64,000 nucleotides of DNA, taken from the NCBI GenBank assembly GCA_016717285.1, contig JADKFU010000004.1:248001-312000 (forward strand), read 5' to 3'. This DNA comes from Chitinophagaceae bacterium (GTDB lineage: Bacteria; Bacteroidota; Bacteroidia; Chitinophagales; UBA10324). Both the position numbers and the translations under genes were made by a program. The notes beneath the pieces were generated by a model. The model ran no database searches, was not told the DNA's origin, and worked only from the letters and a program-made list of their open reading frames with translations. Shown piece by piece: positions 1-7,432 of the stretch (its first letter is position 1; each line of letters opens with the position of its first letter).

Positions 1-761
1 TTTGCTATGGACGGCAGTATTTTGCCATTAACGCTGATCAGTTTATCCAATCGGATCACCAGGTTATTTTCCAGTTGCATAAATTCTGCTTTGTTTTCAA
101 TGAAGAACGTTTTGATTATTCCTGTTGAAATTATCCGGACTCCAATCTCATTCCTATACAGTATTTCAATATTCTTTTTTGATGTGGCCAGTGCTTCCAG
201 TTCATCATAAAAATTACAATTGATAGGCGAATAGCTTGGTTCTTTCCAATCAGGATTTTCTATTTCAAACCATAATCCGGGATGCTCATCAAATTTCATT
301 TCCCTCACGAAATGCATCCCGCAATGCTCCAGCACTTTAACTGAAGCAATATTACCAGCCATCACCCTGCCGATGATGCGTTTATAATGCAATTGATGAA
401 AACCGTAATCTACACAAGCTTTTGCTGCTTCGCTTCCAATGCCCTGTCCCCAGAATTTTCTTGAAAAACGATACCCCAGATCCACTTCACCGGTTTCACT
501 CAAGTCTTGCTGAAATTTTAATCCGCACCAACCTGTAAATTCATTGCTTGCTTTTAAAATCACGGCCCAGCGGCCAACTCCATATTTTTTGTACTGATCA
601 TAATTGAGTAGAAAGTTTTTTGCGGCATTTACGCTGGCAAATGCACCATCACCCACATACTTTACCACTTCCGGATCATTGTTGAGGTCGAAGAAATTTT
701 GATAGTCATCTTGTGAAAGTTCACGAAGTAAGAGGCGTGGTGTTTCGAGGATGAATTTCAT
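1..761 (-). CDS. GNAT N-acetyltransferase fused to a Rof-like domain (3' end outside window)
   Basis: The frame is open from the ATG at 761 to the window edge (253 codons) and lacks its stop. Residues 1-170 are a RimJ/RimL-type GNAT: an N-terminal ETPRLLLREL strand, the acetyl-CoA loop FWGQGIGSEA and the late GNIASVKVLEHCGM helix. Such enzymes acetylate protein N-termini or small amines. From about residue 177 the sequence changes to YSPINCNFYDELEAL, then EFMQLENN and IRLDKLISVNG, which resembles the Rho-binding antiterminator Rof/YaeO, normally a separate protein of about 80 residues. I translated the joint codon by codon and found no stop or frameshift. Only a few residues should be missing beyond position 1. 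The GNAT call is firm; the Rof call rests on motif recall. Confidence 0.85.
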   Translation of the reverse strand, partial: MKFILETPRLLLRELSQDDYQNFFDLNNDPEVVKYVGDGAFASVNAAKNFLLNYDQYKKYGVGRWAVILKASNEFTGWCGLKFQQDLSETGEVDLGYRFSRKFWGQGIGSEAAKACVDYGFHQLHYKRIIGRVMAGNIASVKVLEHCGMHFVREMKFDEHPGLWFEIENPDWKEPSYSPINCNFYDELEALATSKKNIEILYRNEIGVRIISTGIIKTFFIENKAEFMQLENNLVIRLDKLISVNGKILPSIA

Positions 762-795
762 GGCTTTCAGTGAAGCTGTCACGACTGATGGTGAA

Positions 796-916
796 TAGTT
801 AAATTGCTAAATGGTTAAATGGTTGCGGCGAAGCCGGAGCGGTTGAAACATTGCCATCTCTGCTTAACAGGAATTTCCACCGGCTTTGCCCAACAGTTTA
901 GCAATTAAACAATGCA
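796..916. repeat. imperfect hairpin repeat, family 1 copy 1
   Basis: The left arm (796-837) carries TTGCTAAATGGTTAAATGG followed by GGCGAAGCCGG. The right arm (878-914) reads as its imperfect complement, CCGGCTTTGCC then TTTAGCAATTAAACAATG. Related arms recur at 14259-14419, 43151-43234 and 62881-62961. It lies between two minus-strand genes, so it might act in mRNA processing or be a passive intergenic repeat; nothing shows a function. Confidence 0.6.
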
Positions 917-955
917 TCAATTGCTCCTTCAAAGCGACGCTCCAAATCCTGATTC

Positions 956-1363
956 CTAATTCTCCCTGATTTCCTCACACAATTCTACCAATACACCATG
1001 CGAATTTTTAGGATGCACGAAGCAGACCCATTTGTTATCGGCACCACGTTTGGGTTCTTCATTCAGCAAAACAAAACCTTCAGATTTAAGCCGGCTCATT
1101 TCTTCGCGAATATTGCTCACCGCATAAGCGATGTGGTGAATGCCTTCACCTTTCCTTTCAATAAATTTTGCAATCACTCCGTTCGGATCACTGGATTCAA
1201 GCAATTCAATTTTGTTCGTACCTACCAGGAAAAAAGAGGTGGTAACATGCTCGCTACCCACCACTTCCGTTTTGTACTGCGCCACACCAAGCAATTTCCG
1301 GTAGGTTTCATTGGCAGTTGCAAGGTCTTTCACTGCGATGCCGATATGCTCTATTTTTTCCAT
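956..1363 (-). CDS. mce: methylmalonyl-CoA epimerase
   Basis: Interconverts (2R)- and (2S)-methylmalonyl-CoA between propionyl-CoA carboxylase or methylmalonyl-CoA mutase steps, in the cytoplasm. At 135 residues it is the usual single vicinal-oxygen-chelate (VOC) protein with two beta-alpha-beta-beta-beta modules. Likely metal ligands are His6 (EHIGIAV), Glu53 (KIELLES), His76 or His77 (IHHIAYAV) and Glu128 (VLVELCE), the pattern expected for this family. The start is the ATG at 1363. It is divergent from iscS with an 85-base gap. The mutase is not in this window. Confidence 0.92.
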   Translation of the reverse strand: MEKIEHIGIAVKDLATANETYRKLLGVAQYKTEVVGSEHVTTSFFLVGTNKIELLESSDPNGVIAKFIERKGEGIHHIAYAVSNIREEMSRLKSEGFVLLNEEPKRGADNKWVCFVHPKNSHGVLVELCEEIREN

Positions 1364-1395
1364 GAAAAAGAAGTGTTTACTGTAAACTTTTTGCC

Positions 1396-1403
1396 TAAAT
1401 TTG
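1396..1403 (+). promoter_or_regulatory. candidate -7 element upstream of iscS
   Basis: TAAATTTG matches the Bacteroidota -7 consensus TAnnTTTG and lies 45 bases before the iscS ATG at 1449. No clear TTTG was found 19 bases upstream, only GTTTAC near 1375, so it is a half-supported promoter in the mce/iscS divergent gap. Confidence 0.4.
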
Positions 1404-1448
1404 CGTTTAGATTAATTCTAAATAAAGAAAATCTACTGCGCGAAATTT

Positions 1449-2666
1449 ATGTTAAAACTACCGATTTACCTCGATAACAGTGCAACTACTCCGGTTGATC
1501 CGCGTGTGCTGGACATCATGATTCCTTATTTCACTGAGAAATTCGGGAACGCTGCAAGCCGCAGTCATCCATTTGGCTGGACTGGTGAAGAAGCCGTAGA
1601 TTATGCGCGCGAGCAGGTAGCCAAGCTGATAAACGCGGATCCTAAAGAAATCATTTTTACTTCAGGAGCTACAGAGTCAAACAACCTTGCTTTAAAGGGT
1701 GTTTTTGAAATGTATGCTACTAAAGGAAACCATATCATTACTGTTACCACTGAGCATAAAGCCATCCTTGATACGTGCAAGCATATTGAAAAGCTGGGTG
1801 GTCAGGTAACCTATTTGCAGGTGAATGATCAGGGAGAGATTGATTTGAATGCATTGGAAGCAGCTATTACCGATAAAACTATTCTGATTTCAATTATGTA
1901 TGCCAACAATGAGATTGGCGTCATTCATCCTGTCCGGGAAATTGCTGCTATCGCGAAAAAACATGGCGTGCTGTTTCATTCCGATGCCACGCAGGCTGTT
2001 GGGAAAGTACCAATAGATGTGCAGGAAGACGGCATTCACCTGATGTCATTTACTGCACATAAAATGTACGGACCGAAAGGCATTGGAGCTTTGTATGTTC
2101 GTCGCAAGAATCCCCGTGTGAAAGTAACCGCTCAGATGGATGGTGGCGGACATGAACGCGCTATGCGTTCTGGCACGATGAATGTGCCTGGTATTGTGGG
2201 TTTTGGTGCGGCGTGTGAAATCTGCATGAAAGAAATGGAAGGTGAATCAGTAAGGCTTTCTAAGTTGCGTGATAAGCTGGAAAATGCGTTGTTGAAATTA
2301 GAAGAAGCCTATGTAAACGGAAATCCCGCACACAGACTTCCTCACATCGCCAACATTTCTTTTAAGTATGTGGAAGGTGAAGGATTGATGATGGCGTTTA
2401 ATAAAGACATTGCTGTTTCATCCGGCAGTGCCTGCACTTCAGCATCACTTGAACCATCTTATGTTTTGAAAGCGCTTGGATTAGGTGATGATCTTGCTCA
2501 TTCATCGATTCGATTTTCGCTGGGAAGATTTACTACGGAAGAGCAGGTTGACTACACTATTCAACGTTTGACAGATGCAGTAAATAAATTGCGTGAATTA
2601 AGTCCGCTGTGGGAAATGTTTAAGGAAGGAATTGATGTAAACAAAATTGAGTGGGCAGCGCATTAA
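1449..2666 (+). CDS. iscS: cysteine desulfurase IscS
   Basis: PLP enzyme that takes sulfur from cysteine as a persulfide and passes it to IscU. The 405 residues match the 404 of E. coli IscS. Visible are His103 in the TEHKAILD segment over the PLP ring, Lys205 in SFTAHKMYGPKG as Schiff-base lysine, and Cys329 in SSGSACTSAS as persulfide carrier. The C-terminal tail after residue 380 (LRELSPLWEMFKEGID) has the IscS-type IscU-docking extension. It is the first gene of iscS-iscU-iscA, with 65 bases before iscU. A second, shorter desulfurase lies at 36035-37177. Confidence 0.96.
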   Translation: MLKLPIYLDNSATTPVDPRVLDIMIPYFTEKFGNAASRSHPFGWTGEEAVDYAREQVAKLINADPKEIIFTSGATESNNLALKGVFEMYATKGNHIITVTTEHKAILDTCKHIEKLGGQVTYLQVNDQGEIDLNALEAAITDKTILISIMYANNEIGVIHPVREIAAIAKKHGVLFHSDATQAVGKVPIDVQEDGIHLMSFTAHKMYGPKGIGALYVRRKNPRVKVTAQMDGGGHERAMRSGTMNVPGIVGFGAACEICMKEMEGESVRLSKLRDKLENALLKLEEAYVNGNPAHRLPHIANISFKYVEGEGLMMAFNKDIAVSSGSACTSASLEPSYVLKALGLGDDLAHSSIRFSLGRFTTEEQVDYTIQRLTDAVNKLRELSPLWEMFKEGIDVNKIEWAAH

Positions 2667-2731
2667 ACTTTAAATTTTTTATCAACGACTAACAACTATT
2701 AACTATTCATCATTAACTAACCATCAATCTC

Positions 2732-3151
2732 ATGGCATACTCAGAAAAAGTGCTGGAACATTACGAGCATCCTAAAAATGTAGGAACACTCGATAAGAAC
2801 AAGAACACAGTAGGAACCGGATTGGTAGGTGCACCTGAATGCGGTGATGTGATGCGTTTGCAGATTGAAGTAGATCCTGAAACACAAACCATTATTGACG
2901 CAAAATTCAAAACCTTCGGTTGTGGTTCTGCCATTGCCTCTTCTTCTTTAGCAACAGAATGGCTGAAAGGAAGATCACTGGACGATGCAGCCACACTCGA
3001 TAATATGGACATTGTAGAAGAGCTTGCATTGCCTCCTGTTAAAATCCATTGTTCGGTATTAGCTGAAGATGCAGTGAAAGCGGCGATCAACGATTACCGT
3101 GTGAAGAACGGAATGGAACCGATTAAGCTGAAAGAAAGTGTGGTGCATTAG
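2732..3151 (+). CDS. iscU: Fe-S cluster scaffold IscU
   Basis: Scaffold on which [2Fe-2S] clusters are built from IscS sulfur. The 139 residues carry the three cluster cysteines Cys37 (APECGDVM), Cys64 (FGCGSA) and Cys107 (KIHCSVLAED), with Asp39 beside the first. The LPPVK pentapeptide at 100-104 is the site recognised by the HscA chaperone in IscU proteins, which separates it from SufU. No hscA or hscB gene is present nearby, so the partner chaperone must be encoded elsewhere. The iscS-iscU gap holds a short run of AACTATTAACT-like words but no terminator. Confidence 0.96.
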   Translation: MAYSEKVLEHYEHPKNVGTLDKNKNTVGTGLVGAPECGDVMRLQIEVDPETQTIIDAKFKTFGCGSAIASSSLATEWLKGRSLDDAATLDNMDIVEELALPPVKIHCSVLAEDAVKAAINDYRVKNGMEPIKLKESVVH

Positions 3152-3160
3152 TCTGAAAAA

Positions 3161-3262
3161 AGACGTAAGACGTGAGACGTAAGACGTAAGACTTGAAGAC
3201 ATGTTATCTGTCTTACGTCCCTTAGTCTTCAGTCTCATAGTCTTTAGTCCTTAAGTCTTTAA
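3161..3262. repeat. GACGTAAGAC inverted word repeat between iscU and iscA
   Basis: Several GACGTAAGAC-like units (3161-3200) face inverted units GTCTTACGTC (3210-3219) and related GTCTTTAGTC words up to 3262. The arms could form a long imperfect hairpin inside the isc transcript, which might lower iscA expression or stabilise iscSU mRNA (inference). The same word recurs at 63650-63690. Confidence 0.65.
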
Positions 3263-3273
3263 TCCTTTTCAAC

Positions 3274-3600
3274 ATGATTACTGTAAGCGAAAAAGCAAAA
3301 ACTAAAGTAGAGGCACTGACCCACGAGGCAGGGCTTGACCCTGATTATTTTGTGCGTGTGTCTGTAGTGGGCGGTGGTTGTTCCGGTCTTTCCTACAAAA
3401 TGGATTTTGACAATGAGTCGAAGAAAGACGACCAGGTATTTGAAGACAAAGGATTGAAACTCGTATGCGATCTTAAGAGTTTTCTTTACCTGTGCGGAAC
3501 GGAGCTTGATTTTTCTGACGGGCTCAATGGCAAAGGATTTCACTTTGTGAATCCGAATGCAACGAGGACGTGTGGGTGTGGGGAAAGTTTCGCAGTGTGA
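3274..3600 (+). CDS. iscA: A-type Fe-S carrier, IscA/HesB family
   Basis: Accepts or delivers Fe-S clusters or iron to apo-proteins. The 108-residue protein has the three invariant cysteines Cys36 (GGGCSGLSY), Cys100 and Cys102 (TCGCGESF) of A-type carriers. IscA, ErpA and SufA cannot be told apart from sequence alone; the isc neighbours favour IscA or ErpA. It is separated from iscU by about 120 bases filled with a repeat. A hairpin terminator follows at once, closing the operon against the convergent S9 peptidase gene. Confidence 0.93.
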   Translation: MITVSEKAKTKVEALTHEAGLDPDYFVRVSVVGGGCSGLSYKMDFDNESKKDDQVFEDKGLKLVCDLKSFLYLCGTELDFSDGLNGKGFHFVNPNATRTCGCGESFAV

Positions 3601-3617
3601 ATGATAAAAGAAATAAT

Positions 3618-3653
3618 AAAAAAGTCTCTTCAGAAAATTGAAGAGACTTTTTT
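3618..3653. terminator. bidirectional terminator between iscA and the S9 peptidase gene
   Basis: A 14-base arm ending GTCTCTTC (3618-3631) pairs perfectly with GAAGAGAC plus T-run (3640-3653) around an 8-base loop. A-run and T-run flank it symmetrically, so it can stop transcription from both convergent genes. Confidence 0.9.
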
Positions 3654-3672
3654 ATTTTATGCATTGAAACTT

Positions 3673-5679
3673 TTAGTTTTTCAAATGCCCATCAAACCAA
3701 TCTTTCCTCCTCTCATAACGATCACGAAGGTAGCTTGGGATGCTGAGGCCGTGGTTTTGATCGGGATAGATGATGAGTTGTGTTTCAACACCAAGACTTT
3801 TTAATGCCTGGTACATCTGTTCTGAATTGAGCAAGGGAACATTAAAGTCTTTTGCGCCGCACATAAAAAGTGTGGGTGTTTTTATTTTATCGGCGTGAAG
3901 GAAAGGCATTGAATTTTTGACGTAATTATCAAAGTTTGCCCAGGGAGTTCCCAATTCTGCTTCGTACTCCCGGATGTACATGTCGGTGCCGTAACCTGCG
4001 AGTGCATTGCCGATGCCGGCTCCGCTGATCGCACATTTAAATCGCTGATCGCGTGTAATGGTGTAGTCCGTCGCAATGCCACCATAACTCCATCCTTCCA
4101 CTGCTAATTTATCCGGATTGGCAATCCCGTTTTTCACGAGATAATCAACACCTGATAAATCATCTTCAATGTCTACTGAACCCCATGCAGCAAATATCGC
4201 GGTAGCAAATTTTTCGCCTTTGGTAGTACTGCCACGTGGATTCATGGAAACGGTTACATAACCCCAGGAAGCATATAGTTGCCAGTCGAATGCCCACTCA
4301 TTCTGATTCTGACTGGTAGGTCCGCCATGTATCTGAAGAATAGCCGGATATTTTTTTCCTGCTACATAATCAGCCGGCAATACCATAAAGCCACTGATCA
4401 TGGTGCCATCTTTACTTTTCGATTGAAATTCTTTGGTGGTTGCCAATTGATGTCGTGAAAGCCAGCCATCATTCTGGCGAGAGAGTTTTCTGAATCCATT
4501 TTCATCCTGCACAAAAATTTCCTGTGGAATCATTGGCGTGGTGTATTGAAGGGCAATTTTATTGGCCCCAAGTAATTCATAATCGTAAACTGTATGGCGG
4601 CCGGTCATTACTTTTTTAATTTCTCCACCCTCAACAGAAATTTTATCCAGGTCAAGGTTCTGGTCGTCTTCCGCGATGAAATAAATTTCTTTGCTGTCCG
4701 GCGACCATTGCGGATTCCAAATATTACGATCGTATGATGCTGTAAGAATTTTCGCAGCACCACCTGCTACAGGCACGATCGCTAAACGTTGTGTGGCATA
4801 GTAAATCAATTTTAACGGACCACCTGCTGTGTAAGCAATGTATTTTCCATCCGGACTCCACGATGGTGCTGCTTCATAAGACGGATCATTATCATTGCCG
4901 GGATTCGTGGTGAGTTGCCGGGGCGTGGCGTTTGGCCTGGCGTCAACAACATATACATCATAGTTGTCGTCGCGGTCCCAATCTTCACGTGCGCGTTTGC
5001 TGATAAAAGCAATTTGTTTTCCATCAGGACTCCAGGAGGGAAGTTGTTCTTCAAAATCGCCGGCTACAATTCTTGAAGTGTCGCCGGTGATTGCATCCAT
5101 CACATACAAATGTTTGCGGGAAGTAGTGAGGTAACCGGAATAATCTTCCTTGAAATAAAAACGATCAATCACAATTGGCACAGGTGTTTCTGTACCTTCG
5201 ATGTATTCAGTAGTGTCGGTTATGTTAACGATCAGCGCAATTTTTTTTCCATCAGGGCTCCAGGCATACTCTTCAACGCCACCTTTAAAAGAAGTTGCTT
5301 TTTTTGCTTCTCCACCATTGCGATTCAACAACCAGAGTTGGCTGATTTCGTCGGTATCTGATCTTGAAGAAAGAAATGCGAGGTAATTATTATCAGCACT
5401 CCAGCGTGGTGTGGATTCACTTTCTTCTTTTGTATAGGTGAGTTGCAGCGTTGTTTTTCCATCCCAACTAGTCATCCATATGTCGGTGGTGAAATCATCT
5501 TCTTCAAAGTTGGTGGAAGAGACAGTATAAGCCACCCATTTTCCATCAGGAGAAATAGCAGGTTCAGTGACATCATGAATACTGTCTGCGTCTGCGATAG
5601 TGATGGGGTTTTTTGATGGTTGTGCAGAGCATATACTGGAAGCAATTGAAACAAGAAAAATGAAAATGACGTGGCGCAT
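3673..5679 (-). CDS. secreted S9 (prolyl oligopeptidase/acylaminoacyl) peptidase
   Basis: A 668-residue protein with an N-terminal signal peptide (cleavage near CSAQ, residues 17-20), so periplasmic or outer-membrane-associated. Residues 30-400 form a TolB-type beta-propeller with recurring WSPDGK repeats (139, 216, 274). Residues 415-668 are an alpha/beta-hydrolase with the triad Ser531 (GWSYGG), Asp611 (AKDFNVP) and His643 (QNHGL), and the oxyanion-region HGGP at 451-454. S9 enzymes of this layout release dipeptides or acyl-amino acids from short peptides. It sits downstream of SusCD on the same strand but behind a hairpin, so co-transcription is doubtful. Confidence 0.93.
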   Translation of the reverse strand: MRHVIFIFLVSIASSICSAQPSKNPITIADADSIHDVTEPAISPDGKWVAYTVSSTNFEEDDFTTDIWMTSWDGKTTLQLTYTKEESESTPRWSADNNYLAFLSSRSDTDEISQLWLLNRNGGEAKKATSFKGGVEEYAWSPDGKKIALIVNITDTTEYIEGTETPVPIVIDRFYFKEDYSGYLTTSRKHLYVMDAITGDTSRIVAGDFEEQLPSWSPDGKQIAFISKRAREDWDRDDNYDVYVVDARPNATPRQLTTNPGNDNDPSYEAAPSWSPDGKYIAYTAGGPLKLIYYATQRLAIVPVAGGAAKILTASYDRNIWNPQWSPDSKEIYFIAEDDQNLDLDKISVEGGEIKKVMTGRHTVYDYELLGANKIALQYTTPMIPQEIFVQDENGFRKLSRQNDGWLSRHQLATTKEFQSKSKDGTMISGFMVLPADYVAGKKYPAILQIHGGPTSQNQNEWAFDWQLYASWGYVTVSMNPRGSTTKGEKFATAIFAAWGSVDIEDDLSGVDYLVKNGIANPDKLAVEGWSYGGIATDYTITRDQRFKCAISGAGIGNALAGYGTDMYIREYEAELGTPWANFDNYVKNSMPFLHADKIKTPTLFMCGAKDFNVPLLNSEQMYQALKSLGVETQLIIYPDQNHGLSIPSYLRDRYERRKDWFDGHLKN

Positions 5680-5905
5680 TATTATTGGTTGAGTTGAAGA
5701 ATTAAGAATTTAGAATTAGGAATGGTGCTTTTTAGGTGGCCTTACAATTTATCGACAAGCTTAGTTAAGATTGGTTAGAATATCCCGATAAAAAAAAACG
5801 GGACAGGTCGGATTTCGCTCAACAATTTTAGATTTAGGAATTAAACGACTGCAGATATTTTAATCGGCTGCTGCTTATTGTTTGATTTTAACACGCTGAA
5901 GAAAA

Positions 5906-5968
5906 AAGTAGCGGACATCCATCGGATAGGTCTCTGCGCAAAAGCTTCACAAACTATCCGATGGATGT
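5906..5968 (-). terminator. terminator hairpin after susD
   Basis: ACATCCATCGGATAG (5915-5929) is perfectly complementary to CTATCCGATGGATGT (5954-5968), a 15-bp stem with a 24-base loop. Read on the minus strand it begins just past the susD stop and is followed by a T-rich run (complement of 5902-5907), as in an intrinsic terminator. The rest of the gap 5680-5905 holds AATTAGGAAT-type words and a short CCCG/CGGG pair. Confidence 0.75.
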
Positions 5969-5975
5969 TCGAGTT

Positions 5976-7388
5976 TTAATAACCCGGATTCTGTACGAGA
6001 TTTTTATTTACATCCAATTCACGTTGCGGAATGGGAAACACCATTTTATTATCGTTGTAAGGCATGGTTCCTACTACCAGGTGCAACCGTTTTACATCGT
6101 GATATTTGAATCCTTCGTGTGCAAGTTCAAGTCTTCTTTCCAGCAAAATATCATCGAGAGCAACGGTGGAAGCAGCGGCAAGTGCTGCCCTTACGTGTAC
6201 TCTGTTGTAATCATCCAGGGGATTTCCACCGGTTGAAGTGCCGAGGCGCTGATTGCTTTCGGCACGAACGAGGTACATTTCCGCGAGGCGGATGACAGCG
6301 ATATTCGCGTATTGATTTTTCCATTTGCCGGAAAGATAATCACCGGAACTGGTATAGAAGAGTGCTTTTCTATCATCACCTTCAGGATACAAAGCGAGGT
6401 GTGCGTCTTCAATCAAAATATCACGACGGCCACCGTTGGTAGCATTGGCAAAAAATTCATTCATCGAATTATTGCCATCCTGTTCAGAGATCTGAATAGA
6501 GAAGACAGATTCCTTGGAATCTTCCGATAGGTTAAATACATCCTTATACGCTGGAATCAGGCTATATTTTCCAGATGAAATTACACGATCCGCGGCATCG
6601 CGTGCATTTTCATAATCACCTTTTTGCAGATAGATTCTTGCCAACACCGCTGCAGCTACAAATTTATCAGCATATACATTGTTACTTTCCGGTAGCAGAC
6701 TTTCAGCTTCTACAAGATCGCTGATTGCCTGCGCATAGCATTCTTCCACCGTATTTCTTGAAGGTGTAGAAGTTTCATCAATCACGATAGTTGGTGCAAG
6801 CACAATCGGCACTGCCAACTGACTGTTTACCTGGCCCACTTCATATTGTTGTCCGAAATACCTCGCCAGTTCAAAATACATCCAGCCACGAAGGCATTTT
6901 GCCTCGCCTTCTACCTGCGCGCGATCTTCTTCGTTAACTACTGACAGAGCAGAAAGTACATTGTTGCAGATATTAATGCAATTATAGGCATCTGACCAAA
7001 ATGCTTCCACATCAGAATTGGCGACCAGTATCTGGCGGTTAAAAATTTCACGTGGCGCCTCAAAGGTTCCTACAAAAACCAATTCTCCTTCTCCCGCATA
7101 GAGTTCGGAATTTCTAAGAATGTTACCTCCGAATAAGTCGTCCTGCGACAACTCATCATACGCACCGACTAAAACCTGTTTCACGCCTGCATCATTGCTG
7201 AGCGATGTTGCGTTAGTGAGGTCCTGGGCAGGTTGAAGATCAAGCGTATCCTTGCAACTATTAAAAAATAAAATTACTGCCACCATGGATGCAACATGCA
7301 TGGATTTTTTTATTGCATGAAATGAATGATAGGCGGTGGAATGGATGATATTCATTTTATGTTTTTTACTTTTTGTAAGATTTTTCAT
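5976..7388 (-). CDS. SusD/RagB-family nutrient-binding lipoprotein
   Basis: Surface lipoprotein that forms the lid of a SusC-type TonB-dependent transporter and captures the nutrient. The 470 residues include a lipobox at FFNSC (Cys45), TPR-like helices (for example GEAKCLRGWMYFELARYFGQ), and the C-terminal segment with LERRLELAHEGFKYHDVKR and VFPIPQRELDVNKNL typical of RagB/SusD. The N-terminus before the hydrophobic stretch is long; Met12 is a possible start as well. It is directly downstream of susC (44-base gap) in one operon. The substrate cannot be read from sequence; peptides are possible given the peptidase next door. Confidence 0.93.
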   Translation of the reverse strand: MKNLTKSKKHKMNIIHSTAYHSFHAIKKSMHVASMVAVILFFNSCKDTLDLQPAQDLTNATSLSNDAGVKQVLVGAYDELSQDDLFGGNILRNSELYAGEGELVFVGTFEAPREIFNRQILVANSDVEAFWSDAYNCINICNNVLSALSVVNEEDRAQVEGEAKCLRGWMYFELARYFGQQYEVGQVNSQLAVPIVLAPTIVIDETSTPSRNTVEECYAQAISDLVEAESLLPESNNVYADKFVAAAVLARIYLQKGDYENARDAADRVISSGKYSLIPAYKDVFNLSEDSKESVFSIQISEQDGNNSMNEFFANATNGGRRDILIEDAHLALYPEGDDRKALFYTSSGDYLSGKWKNQYANIAVIRLAEMYLVRAESNQRLGTSTGGNPLDDYNRVHVRAALAAASTVALDDILLERRLELAHEGFKYHDVKRLHLVVGTMPYNDNKMVFPIPQRELDVNKNLVQNPGY

Positions 7389-7432
7389 TTTGATTCTTTT
7401 ACCGGTTAGTTAATTGGTTCGAAACAATCTGA

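Noticed and set aside
998..1477. Long open frame on the plus strand opposite mce and into iscS
   Set aside because: It is antisense to the clear epimerase gene and overlaps iscS; no domain or codon pattern supports it.
3601..3804. 67-codon open frame following iscA
   Set aside because: It runs through the terminator at 3618-3653 and into the antisense of the S9 peptidase gene.
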